Assembly (NCBI RefSeq): GCF_905115235.1
Contig: NC_051850.1
Span: forward strand, 159,464,615 to 159,528,614
DNA: 64,000 bases
Reading direction: 5' to 3'
Origin: Hermetia illucens
Taxonomy: Eukaryota; Arthropoda; Insecta; Diptera; Stratiomyidae
Made by a program: the position numbers and the translations under genes. The notes under the pieces are model-generated. The model made no database searches, was not told where the DNA came from, and saw only the letters and a program-made list of their open reading frames with translations. Positions 35,871 to 46,890 of this stretch are shown here, piece by piece (the stretch's first letter is position 1; every line of letters starts with the position of its first letter).

Positions 35871-38130
35871 TCGATTGCAGATCTCCAGCAGCTTGTTCCT
35901 GGTGAGTGGTGGAATCGGCGTCACATTCATGGGGCGCTGGAAGATGCCAGTACCCCCTCTTGCTGCGGAGATAACCTCTGGATTATTTTCAACAAGAGCA
36001 TAGGGCACGTTATCTGCGGAGATGATCGGCATCTGAATCGTCCTGTCACGTTTTTACAGGCGGTACCCCACGGATTTATGTCCGCTTCTGAATAGAGCTC
36101 CCTAAAACATTCCCTCTTACTTCGCTGGATGGCGAACTTGAGGTTCTTGCGGGCTTCTTCATAGGCATCCTTCTTTTACTCTTGATCGATCCTACCTATA
36201 TTGCCCTCTGAGCCATTCAACTGACTCTGTGGCAAATCGATCGAAGGCTGGCAACTTCACTATTCCACCAATAGTCGATGATGGGATGGGGATGGGGATG
36301 AACATTTCCTACGCATCGACGCGTCACATTTTTTAGAGATGCTTTGTGTGACATTGAGGGCTCTATCCGTGGAGGTGGCTGCTTTGCTAGGAAGGTCTAA
36401 CCACATGAATGTTTGCTCATCCATCGCTTTTGCAGACCATCCTTGTGTTCTTGTTAATTTCGGCTTCCGCGGTTCGGATCTCCTCCCTTGTGGCTCCGTC
36501 TTTAGTTCAAAGGTGATTGCCTAGGGGTCGCTGTACGTGAAGTTCTCGCTAACTTGCCAGGACATGTCACGTGCCAGCGAGAAAAGTCGGATCTAAAATT
36601 GAACCAGCTCCCTCTTTCCGATAAGTGTTTACATCCGCTTCGTTGGCCAGAACTACATTTAACTGGGCGAATGCTTCCAATAAGCACCGCCCCCTTGCAT
36701 TACGTCTCTTTGCTGCCCCACTCGATGGCCCACGTATTAAAGTCACCTTTGGACCTCGTCCCATTGCGTCATGAACAAGATCGTCTAACAAGTCTTCATC
36801 CTCAGCAGTGTGAGGCGCGGTGGGGCCTGACTCATGCTATATTGTATGGCTTGACGACCGCATGTCCATATCGCCGCTCCACCAATCGAATCTGTGACCC
36901 ATACACCACCGTCAAGATTTCTGCACGGTTCACTAATGATATTAATTTCCATCGCCGATTCGTAAGTGGTCTGCGCAAGAAAATCTTGTGCGATCCTGCA
37001 ATGATTTAGGTTTGTTTGTATTAATCTCATTTTTTCACTGCAGTTAGCGCCTTCCTTAATCCCGGACATTTTCCACCTCCTATGTCGGCTATCCCGTCCC
37101 TTCTTTCCTTCGCACAAAATGCATTTGGGTCTCTATTGCACTCTGGATCGGACCGATCGATGCCACTAGTGCATGCCTTCGCGAAGTGTCCAAACATTAG
37201 GTTTTTGAAGCACCTCTTTAAAGAGATATGGTCCCTTAGTCAGCAAACAACCCATCTGATCCGAACCTTCTGCGCTGATTCCACTGGCAGTCGCATTGTG
37301 GCCGTTTGAGTATCGCCATAAGCTTTTCTTAGGCTCACGATAGATTCTTCACTGAATTCCTCCAAATTAATTTGTTGTTTTAAGGCAGTGCAGATCTGCC
37401 CTCTAGATGCTACCTCATCGAGATACTTGCATTGTATATAGATCTCAGGTTTTTGGGAACAAACCGCGACATTCTTCCCAAGTGAGTTTATAGCTTGGTT
37501 GCGAAAGCCGTCCGTTTTTTCCACGTCGGCTTTTTCAGCTCGAGCATGAGATCCCCTTTCTGGATCCTCCGGATTTTGCTGACATTCTCGCCTAGGTCTT
37601 TTTGGTCGGGGTCAGATTTAATCTTTTTCAGTATCCCCGCATACGTTAGATTTCCTTCGCTGGAGATTACAATTGCCTCCGGACGAATTCGCATCTTTGG
37701 TTTCTTGTTCCTTTTTTTGTTCACGACCTTAGTCCAACTACCGTTCTTATTTTTCTTCGGTCTCGTCTCGCTAGCCGACATTGCTACTTTGGGCACTTTT
37801 GGCCCCTCTCAACTTTTAGTTCCGCTTGTTGGACTGGTGAAGTCACCTTTTTTCCTTTTTGGTGCCTGTTGATCCCCAAAGTTTCCCCCTCTTTGTCTCG
37901 CACTCCCTTAATTGATCGAAAATCGATGACCTTGGGCTTTGGTGTCACTTGGGTCACCTGTGACACTGTTGGGGCTGGGATGTCCGACTTTTCTTTAGGT
38001 TTTCTTACTTCTTCCTGCGACCTATTGTAAAGCACCCTGATGGCTCTCACCATGTTGTTAATGGCTTGGTGCACGTTGTACTTGTCCTTGATGAATTCGG
38101 ACAACTCAACTATTTTAGTCCCAAGTTACA
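35871..38130 (-). mobile_element. R1-like LINE copy, ORF1 plus endonuclease part
   Basis: The minus strand carries ORF1 from 38104 (IVELSEFIKDKYNVHQAI is the N-terminal block), AGILKKIKSDPDQKDLGENV (37640) and a gag domain to about 37240 with RCFK-type Cys/His remnants near 37180. The start of ORF2 lies near 37040 (LIQTNLNHCRIAQDFLAQT), with endonuclease text to about 36570 (LLEAFAQLNVVLAN). The beginning of the RT linker is near 35930 (PPLTRNKLLEICNR). The copy is broken many times; 36000-36500 is mostly unreadable. Confidence 0.75.
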
Positions 38131-38134
38131 TAAA

Positions 38135-38310
38135 GGGGTAGGTGAATGTAGGTTGCCAAATTTTTTTTCACAGAATGTGGCCATGTGAGGTATCAAATGA
38201 AAGGGCTCAATTACTACTTTTCGAAACTCGTCCCATATTTGATATCGGGTCACGCGTCGGAGAGTGATGGCTCAAAATTTGACCTCCAAAAAGTGTAACA
38301 GGTCTCGTTC
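38135..38310 (+). mobile_element. Second DINE-1-like family, copy 2 (3' part)
   Basis: Shares with 35700-35870 the blocks TGTGGCCAT, TATCAAATGAAAGGGCT, CTTTTCGAAACT, CATATTTGATATCGGG and GTAACAGGTCTCG. The GTCY microsatellite end is missing. Confidence 0.6.
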
Positions 38311-39086
38311 TCAAAACCTATCCAATCGAAATATCTCCGTCGAGCGGAGGAGCGACTTCACAGACGGAAAAAGGAAGCCTGAGAGAATCAACAAGTCTAT
38401 GAATTCGAAAAGTACAGGGAGCAACGGCACCAGGCGCGGAAGTTTTACCAACAAGTCAGTAGGATGAAGCCTTACACACCTCGATGCTCATCCTGCCGAG
38501 ACAAAGAGGGAAATCTGATTTCCGACAGAATGTGCATATCGACATCACGGGAAGAAGGACCCGAGACGTACAAACTGCCTTCATTCAGATAGAGCAGGCG
38601 GAGATTGGAGCGAGATCTTGGGCTGCACATCAATGAAGGTAAGACAAAATATATGGTGGCGACGTGAGCACCAAAAACAAACCAACCAACAACATCAAAC
38701 CGCACTGGTCAAACGGGAAGAATAAGGATAGGAAACTACAACTTTGGGACTGTTGATAATTTTTCCTATCTAGGGTCGAAAATCACAACCGATAACAGCT
38801 ACAATGATGAAATTCGCGTACGGTTGTTGGCAGCCAACAGAGCCTATTTCAGCTTACAAAAACTGTTCCGCTCGAAACGTCTCACCATAGGGTGGTAGAA
38901 AAATAAGACGAGGCAGACCCTGCCTGAGATGGAACGATAGCGTAGATCAGGACGCAGACAGCTTTTAGGGATATCGAATTAGTGTACCTCGGGGCAAAAC
39001 CGGGGTGACCGGAATTCCTTATTAAAGCAGGCGTAGACCGCATACCGGTTGTTGCGTCGTTGATGATGATTATGATGATGATGATA
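38311..39086 (+). mobile_element. RTE-type LINE family A copy 5, internally deleted
   Basis: The start resembles the ORF2 linker (QVSRMKPYTPRC-like, CRDKEGNLISDR near 38500). It jumps at about 38577 to QIEQA and on to INEGKTKYMV-type sequence, so all RT catalytic blocks are gone. A second gap near 38893 drops most of the C-terminal block. The end is GTTGTTGCGTCGTTGATG with (GAT/ATG)n to 39086. Confidence 0.78.
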
Positions 39087-39775
39087 AATAACAACAAAAC
39101 CAAGGTTCTCAATCTGACGGGCCATTCTCACTATCTGCATTAATGGACAAAGCATCGAGGGCATCGATCAATTTTTATATCTAGGAAGCGTGGTTTCTTC
39201 CGATGGTGGCACCGAACTGGATTTTGTCCGCCACATTAACACCGCTTAATCCGCTTTCGCTGGCCTGTCTTAAATCTGAGAATGCAGATATCTCAACACC
39301 AAGATCAAGTTGCAACTGTTCTTTGCCAGTGTTCTTTCTGCTATATTAGGAGTAGCACATTGAAAGTGATCATCACTAACAGCGTCCAAACCTTGGCCAA
39401 CATCTACCTGTATTATACCATCAGAGTACGTTGGCCTGATACTATTCCAAACGAAGATCTTGGTCGGTGCACAGGCCAGTTGCACATGGACCAATTGGTG
39501 AGAAGGCAAAAGTGGCAGTGGATAGGTCACACATTAAGGAAGGGCGGCAATTGCATTGCTACATTGGAATTCAGTCTCCCAAGATGGCCGACGGGTGGGT
39601 CGTCCCAAGGGCACTCCTCGCAGAACAGTAGAGAAAGAGTGCAGGGATCTTAGGAAATCGTAGGGGAGGTCGAAGGGCATTTCAGGTAACCGAGCGATGG
39701 TGGTGCGTAGGTGTGGTTGACGCACTATATCCCAACAATGGGTAAATGGCAACCATATGTATAATATATCAAGCA
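39087..39775 (+). mobile_element. LINE family C copy 4, 3' half
   Basis: Begins at NKTKVLNL right after the family A tail, then CINGQSIE-like, GSVVSSDGGTELD, RVRWPDTIPNEDLG (39425), KWQWIGHTLRKGGNCIA (39510) and GRPKGT-type text to the family end near 39770 (VDALYPNNG). Several frame breaks are present. Confidence 0.82.
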
Positions 39776-41899
39776 TGTTGATCTGGAGTGCTGCTGTGGG
39801 TGCCAGGGTACTGGAACATGTCCCGGAGGAAATCACCCCTTTCCCTTTCTCTTGTCAGAACTGAGCAGGCTTATGGATGACCAAGCGATACAAGGACATT
39901 CCGTCTTTTAACCGAAATACTGCTTCAGTTTTTAACTAGTTTTATTTAATACTTTCAGATTTCCCCCTAAAGTTTGTAAGGTGCTACCTCTAAATCGCAA
40001 AGTACTCGTTTTCGGTTATTTCATCCCTCGAGTGAATGTAAAATTATTTTGGCGCAGATAGTACCCTTTTCGGACAACCAACAATAATAACCCATTGTCA
40101 TCGTACATGTTTTTGTCTCACAGTAGCCCCTCTAAATTTTTACGACCACCGCAATCATTCACCGCTTACTAAAAAAAACACACCCTTCAATTCCGAAATG
40201 ACCACCACAGGGTGCTGTAATCTCGTTAGCAATAAATCGCGCCAAATGCTGCAAAAAAGCTCTACCCTAACATCACTTTATGCAATAGTCCCCCATCAAA
40301 GGTTGCTGACCACCCGCTTGTCTGGTGAGTGGGGTCGCGGCAAACCAATACAAGTTCGGCATTATTCCAGCATTACAATACGTTTTCGCTTGAAATGCGA
40401 CCATTTTAGAGGATTGCGTGTGTAAAGTTTTTTTCCCTTTACAACCCTTACAATGGCACTTTGTCACCCCTTCAGACTAGCCAAGGTGCTTTGTGCAATT
40501 TTAGCTTTTCTAGTGCTCTTGCCAAATGGAACTAATTCACAGTTAGGGCAAGCAGATCAATAATGGAGAAAAATGTGGAGGCTCTCTCGGGGTGGGTTTT
40601 CGGGTGATTGGAGACACGCGAATGGTGTAATGAAATGAATTACTTTAGTTGGTGCTTGGGTGAGAAAAGCTTGAATAAGGTTGCTTAGTTCTTGGGGATG
40701 TTTCGCTTTGAATTTTCTTTGATTGGCTCGTTTTACAGTCTGGGTTGCTCAGATATTTCCATTTGGGGGGACCGAAAGATGGGGTTGCAGAGATTCGTAT
40801 TTCTTGGACACCAACTCGGCCCTCAGTGTTAAGGGATATTTTTTGCTCCTGAAGGGCTGTCATGGGTCATATCAGGCGAGTACCCCTAAGGGTTGCTCCA
40901 CAGCACCACGGACATCTTCCATGTTCTCAAACCGGGAAGTAGGGGACCTGCCTCCTCTTAACATTGCGGCACTAGCTATCTGCCGGCGAGTGTGTTTTCA
41001 CTTCAATCCTCGCTTTCCCAACGCACCATACGCAAGTTCCTCGTCAACAGTTCACGCAAGTTTTTCAACTATTTTTAACCACACTACATGCTTTGGCCGA
41101 AGCACTTTCTACTCGCCTAGTTCCTTGGACGCCATCCAAAAGGCGGCCTATCTACACATCTTATCTGATGTGCGTTTCTGCGTTTCGTCTGTGAAAAAGT
41201 CGAGAGCGCTTCTATCTAATTTCACGACTTCTTGACATGCACAGAGAAAATTCCTGAGATTTGTATTTCCTATTAGTTTTCCTTTGAGCGGATTTTCTTT
41301 TTTTAAAACGCTCATAGGCCCCAAGTGCTGTTGGCTTGCCGCCTTGCGCTGAGAGAGAGAGGAAGTTGACTTCACTTCCAACGTATGCTTTCTCCCCGTG
41401 GAAGCGGTAGCGTGATACTATTGTGCCATGTCGGGTGGTTTGGGGGCGTCCTCTGACTGTACGCTTGCTACATGTTGGATCAGACTAGGGTATGCGGGGG
41501 TTGGCAATTTTTGCCTTCTTGACCCAAACGCGCACTAGGTCCCGGCTGTAAGCACAAGTTGATTTTGAAATTCGAACGGGCGCGGTACGTGTACGTGTGG
41601 TTTTTTCGTTTATTTCGCTTTTCCGGGGGTTTTCCTCTCTCATACGAAATTTTTCAAATAGCTTTTTAATTGTTGTTGTATTTTCTTTTTTCGAATAACG
41701 AACAATCTTGTTGGAGATATTCCCGACGCATCTGAGATTGCATTGCGAAGGTTCTTTTTTGGATGATTTCTTATGGTTTCGGTTGATTTTTTGAAATTTT
41801 TGGCGCGAGTTAAGTTCTAGCCCGGCACGTTCTCTCTCGAAGTCAATTTAGAATTATTCGACTGTTTCGCGCAGAGTTTCGGTTGTTTTGATGCAATTT
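39776..41899. other. Intergenic or long-intron sequence, no gene seen
   Basis: No repeat family or coding exon is recognised. The stretch from 40850 to 41250 is less AT-rich and has short open frames on both strands without family resemblance. It may include regulatory DNA for the exon at 41900-42300, but no motif proves this. Confidence 0.35.
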
Positions 41900-42300
41900 G
41901 AGTGGTGCAATCAGTTGTTATTCCTTGGTTTAATTGGACGCGCGAAATCACCAAGTTCGCGCTTGCATGCCTTGTTTTTGTCGCAAAGAAAATAGAGTCT
42001 TGCAAAGCAGAACAATTTCAAGTGCCTTCCTCGTTGGCTTCTCAAGCGTATTGTTATCGAAAATTCAAACTTGAAGCCGGTTAGTGTCTGTGTTGTAATT
42101 TTAGAATTGACGACATTGAAGAGTCGCGCGTCTGGACATCTCAAGTGCCAAGGAGCGTTAACACTTAGTGGAGCTCGTGCCAGAGCACCACCATTGCTCT
42201 GGATTTTTTCAGATTATCTTGCAGTCCTGTTTGCCGTCCATCGACTAATTGACCAGAGATAACGTCGGAGATATCAGGCTTTGCGGTACATTAAGCTAGT
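41900..42300 (+). other. Candidate non-coding exon with strong donor
   Basis: The sequence ends GCTAGT at 42300, followed by GTAAGTATG, a near-perfect 5' splice site. An initiator-like TCAGTT is at 41911-41916. No long frame is open through it, so it could be a 5' UTR exon or alternative first exon of the plus-strand gene proposed to begin near 31600. Unconfirmed. Confidence 0.3.
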
Positions 42301-43479
42301 GTAAGTATGTCATTCATTTATCCAGCTGTGCTCCACTTTCATTACTCTATTGTTCCGAGAGATACGTTGCCACGAGACCGCTTATCTTCTAACCCCCTCT
42401 TCCGAAGGAATTCCTGGCTATGTATCTTAGGGTCGATAAAACCGCATGCAGGCATTATTGGAAAATCTAGGAAACACAAAGAAAAAACACCACCAGAGGA
42501 AGATATTCCAATCTATGATGGCATGATATAATTCACTTTAAAATAGATCAATGGAATGGCATTGCCAGACGACGCATGGACTTCATCTGTGTTTATTGGT
42601 CACTGGGATGAATATTAAAACTAAATTTGTTTTTATATATAGAAAATGGGGGTAGGAAATGATGAGTTCGGACACCTGATCGTATTTATTTTAAGATTGA
42701 ATCTATGGGGAATGATACATGATGAATAATTGGCTTCCTACACTTGTCGCCAAATAAAATCTCAATTCTGGCAAATGAAGGAAACTACTGGGTTGTCGGA
42801 AAGAAATGTTCAGAATTTCTTTGTTTTGAGTTGGAATTAAATTGGATTAGATTAAAGAATTTCGGTAAACAAGCAGAATTTCAGATAAAAGATAGATAGC
42901 TTCGAAGTTTATGTGTTCCAAAATCAACAACCGTGGAGAGACTTCTTTCTTTAAATGGTTAGGTACTGGTCATGTATCTATATGTCTATAGCTAAAGTAG
43001 ATATCCAAGCACATGCCCTGAAAGTAAAGTAGCTCCTTAAGGACTCACCTTGAACTCTGTCTTCCAATTAGAAGATTATATGAGTGAAGTTTCTGACGTC
43101 ATAATCATTTTTGACAGGTCGTCAAAGATGTGTGAAGTCTCACATGATAGAACGCATCTCCCTTATGACTGATGAGTTCCATACGTTTCTGAATGACAGA
43201 TTCGCTGTTCAATTCCCTGATAGGAGCTCAATACTGCGACCAGTCGTGAGGTGAATTATCACGTCGGGACTCAGACCACTTACATTCCAAATTGTTGTAC
43301 CTTTCATCATTAGTTACATTTTTTTCCCAAAAAAGGATCATTTTCTTCATGCTTCAGCAACATATCGCAGCTCCCCCTCCGGCGCCACCTTGTCGTGATG
43401 GATAGTCGTTAGGGATTTACTACTACACTACGGATGTCCAAAAATATGAATGTGGAAGCAACGGATTTTAGCTCTTCAA
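42301..43479. other. Unassigned sequence
   Basis: AT-rich with no family recognised. The frame 42307-42531 ends EEDIPIYDGMI but starts inside the proposed donor and matches nothing known to me. Confidence 0.35.
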
Positions 43480-43849
43480 GTGGTATGAAGTTATGGCCTC
43501 ACTAATTTCATGCCCCCTACGGAGAAATCTATAGAAGGTATGCTTTCTAACTCGAAAGAAAGCTTGCATTTAGTGCCTGCCTCCCAGCCAGCCAGAAAGG
43601 AAAATAGAGCAATTCTCACCTGAAGAGAAACTGAAAATCCGGCTGCGACCGCCCCGTCCGCGGTACTACAGCCCAAATCTACCAATAAGTGGAAGAGGAA
43701 GGCTCAGAAGAAGGAAATTTCAGCTACTAAGGAGTGGGGACTACAAGCTGAATCCTGCCTGTCACAACCATCACTTTCACCATAACCAGGAAGAGCAGGA
43801 GATAGGGAAGGTGATGACGTGGACCCTATTGATTTGACGCCGGTATGTG

Positions 43850-44133
43850 TCCGGATAGCTGAGTGTTTAGAGCACAAGGCTACCGTATGGAAGGTCGCGG
43901 TTCAAATCTCATTGGTGGCAGTGAGATTTGTATCGTGATTTCGTCGGATACCAGTTGACCCAGCTGTGAATGAGTACCTGAGTCAAATCAGGGTAATAAT
44001 CTCGGTCGAGCGCAATGCTGACCACATCGCCTCCTACAGTATACTAGAGTGTACCGTTTCGGTCTTGAATTAAGTGCTCTAACACACTTCAAGGCCCTTA
44101 TCTAATATGGGTTGTTGTGCCAACGATTATTAT
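43850..44133 (+). mobile_element. tRNA-derived SINE
   Basis: The head is tRNA-like: GTCCGGATAGCTGAGTG with an A box TAGCTGAGTGT (43856-43866) and a B box GGTTCAAATCT (43899-43909), spaced as in Pol III promoters. A tRNA-unrelated body follows. The end is CAACGATTATTATTATG, an ATT-repeat tail. TATGTG occurs just before (43844-43849) and at the tail (44134-44139), a possible short target-site duplication. The tRNA part has no closed cloverleaf, so it is not a working tRNA gene. Confidence 0.82.
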
Positions 44134-45898
44134 TATGTGAAAATGGGACCAAGCGATCGGACACGGTGAACTTAGGAAAGCCCCAAACCGGCAGCAGAGG
44201 AAGGTACTGCAGAAACTGGTAAACCATCTTGAGAATGAAGACATGGACGTGGCTGCACAACCAGTTTCGGTAATGTCGAGAGAAATCAGACGCAAGAAAA
44301 CGCAAGGGACAAACTAGTAACTTCGGTGAGACCCATTCTGGATGTGCCAGACTCCTTTGGCAACGGTAATGGGCGCAAGAAGTGCAAAACGAACACATTT
44401 GTGGTGGGCAATGCTTCATTGTGTTCCGCACTAGGGCCTATGTTCTTGCGTCCCTCGTGGATTAGAACCGGTGTGCCGGGAGGCAATCAAATCAGCAAGA
44501 GAGATCTCATCGAAGCTGGTCTCTCCCATGGGAATATGGACAAGAAGGAAAGAAATACGAGGATGTATGCGTAAGGGATGGCAAAGTGCCAGAGAGATAA
44601 TTTACCATCCTCCGGTAGGGCTTGTGGAAAAAAATGTTCGAGCCTGCAATGAGGCCAAGATTTAACAATCAAGGCTTTCGCGATGGGCTTCTTCATTTGG
44701 AGTGAATTGTGCACACCGAGCTGCGCAGGATAGAATATCGGATGGATGTTGGATACCTGACGGACGAAGGAAGGCAGGGAACATCATCCGCATGTTAGGT
44801 GAACAGAACCCGGGCATGGACTTTGGACACTGAGGGGTAAAGTTCACGAATGCCAGGAAGAATCTACCCACAAACGTGGGTTTTAGTGTGGTATTCGAAT
44901 TGAACCAAAAGAGTCTGAAGGTGCTCACGGACAATCACCATATGGATCCCCACTCTTCCTCGGTAGATTGGAAATGATTCATATCAGGAAGTTGAAGATC
45001 ATCATCTCTATATTGAGAGCATATCGGGAGCGTTTTCGACTCACTCAAAATAGAACAAATTGCAGCATCTTCGATGCGCTTTCTCACAATGTAACTGCGC
45101 GGGGAGGATAGGGCATACAGCGGCGAAAACGCCCGGGATTCGCACTGGCGAAGGGAATACAGAGTAAATCCTACCTGCTAGTAACTTCTCCTACATCATT
45201 TACGGAATAGGCAGAAAGAAGGGAAGCCGGAGAAATGAACCGAACTGGCTTGATGCCAGTCCCTGTGATGGAATCTATGCAAACCGGAAACCATTTCCTC
45301 AACAAAAAATACCATTGAAAGTGTTAATTGAACATCAGACAAATGCTCTGCGTGATAAGATCTTTTATGGATGAGGACATGGGAACTGCTGACGGTGCGG
45401 TATGGGAGAAACCTGGCCACACGCCGACCGTGGCATACGCTTCTGTTTTGCATTACACATTAGACTAAGTTTATGTCGGAAAACAAAAAGGTTAGTCAAA
45501 GAATCCTGCAGCATGACAAAGCCTGCTCCTATTTGTTGGCAGCGAGGCTGACAAGGCTGCAGGATTACCACTACATTTTTTTGGTGCATGAGTTAAGGGC
45601 TCGATTTAATAGAATCTGTGGCATTGGATAAATTAAGGGATCGAGGGGCTACGAGCGGTAAAACGATAAAAGATCTATAAGACTGAGAGCTTTTGTCCTG
45701 ATGTCAAGACGGTTAAAGGCATCCATACTGAGACAGTTCTGTTTCCAGAACCTAATTGCGCCCAGTTCAGAGAATTCCGAGTTTATGGCTCATTCAAATA
45801 TTCTTCTATCCCCCACGGACTATGTCACACGCAAGCTGAACTTCACAAGAAACTTTGCTGTGGACCTTCCAACCAGGTAAAAGTGGAAGACCGGCGGC

Positions 45899-46372
45899 GT
45901 GTTGCAAGACTATGACACGGTATTCTTTACGGACGGATCAAAGATGGCCTATGGAGTCGGCGCGGGGGTTTTCTCGAATACACACGGTGTATCCAAGTCG
46001 TATGGTCTCCCAGGTTTCACCAGTGTATTCCAGGCGGAAGTACTGGCGATATTGGAAGTCTGTCGATGGCTGGAGCGTGATTCGAGCCCCAAGCGTAACA
46101 TAGCCATTCTAACAGACAGCCAAGCGGCTATCAAGGCCTTGTACTCAACGACGACATCTTCCCGGTTGGTGGGGCAGTGCAGAGACGCGCTCAACCATCT
46201 GGGCGGCACGCTCAAGATCACTCTCTTCTGGGTTCCCGGGCATAGGAACATAGAGGGGAATGAGCGGGCTGACGAATTGGCCAGGCAAGGCTCTGCTTTT
46301 GGCAGTCCCTCGGGGAATACAGTCGGTGTTCCGCTGGCGACTGTCGGGGCCGAGTCTACTCGCACTACCTAG
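45899..46372 (+). CDS. RNase H-domain frame of the I-like LINE
   Basis: An open frame of 157 codons within the LINE ORF2. The RNase H motifs show the catalytic Asp in TDGS, Glu in FQAEVLAILE, Asp in TDSQAA and the terminal Asp in NERADELA, so the domain looks complete. It lacks the rest of the polyprotein, so no product is expected. The same region occurs inverted at 25755-26235. Confidence 0.85.
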   Translation: MLQDYDTVFFTDGSKMAYGVGAGVFSNTHGVSKSYGLPGFTSVFQAEVLAILEVCRWLERDSSPKRNIAILTDSQAAIKALYSTTTSSRLVGQCRDALNHLGGTLKITLFWVPGHRNIEGNERADELARQGSAFGSPSGNTVGVPLATVGAESTRTT

Positions 46373-46866
46373 CAGCCGCGGGTCTGAGATGGCAAAGACT
46401 TACATGCTGTGCCAAATCAAGGAGAATTTGGCCCGCTTATAACATAGCCCGATCACGGGAGCTCCTGTGCCAGACGCGTGCAAATGCATTCAAGATTACG
46501 GTGGTCTGCACGGGGCACTGGCCCATAGGGGACCATGCCGCTAGGCTCGGCTTACCCTACAACTCGCATTGCCGAAGCTGCGGAGAAGGAAGGGAAACCC
46601 TCATGCACTTTCTCTGCGATTGCCCAGCTCTGGCTCGAGTCAGGCTGCGGACACTGGGTAAACCATTCTTTGGGGACCTCAGTGAGATTTCTAGCTGCAG
46701 GGTCGGAGAGCTGCTTTCCTTCGTGAATGCTACGGGCTGGCTCTGAAGATCCGAGCCAGCTGGACTCTGCTTTCCTGTTCCTATAACAACAGTCACGGTC
46801 TTAGGAGTTTGTGGCATCAAAACAGCGCACCAAAGCATTAATTGGGCTCCTCGGAGCGGCCACTGA

Positions 46867-46886
46867 TACCTACCTACCTACCTACC
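46867..46886 (+). repeat. (TACC)5 tail of the I-like LINE
   Basis: Five perfect TACC units directly after the LINE 3' UTR; a simple-repeat end of this type is common in LINEs lacking poly(A). Confidence 0.8.
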
Positions 46887-46890
46887 AAAT

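Larger units (their letters stand above)
43480..46890 (+). mobile_element. I-like LINE with RNase H domain, decayed
   Basis: The 3' half is clear. RNase H lies at 45899-46372 (FFTDGSKMAYGVGAGVFSNT, AILTDSQAAIKALYS, WVPGHRNIEGNERADELARQ). The typical C-terminal Cys/His tail follows at 46501-46746 (GHWPIGDHAARLGLPYN, CRSCGEGRETLMHFLCDC) and the 3' end is a TACC repeat. RT and endonuclease are missing or unreadable. The 5' part (43480-45850) is a guess: Lys-rich, ORF1-like text in broken frames. The SINE at 43850 lies in it. Confidence 0.7.

Noticed and set aside
42307-42531. Small gene at 42307
   Set aside because: It begins inside a strong splice donor and has no recognisable family.
43850-43925. 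A working tRNA gene
   Set aside because: A and B boxes are present, but the arms do not pair into a full cloverleaf and a SINE body and ATT tail follow.
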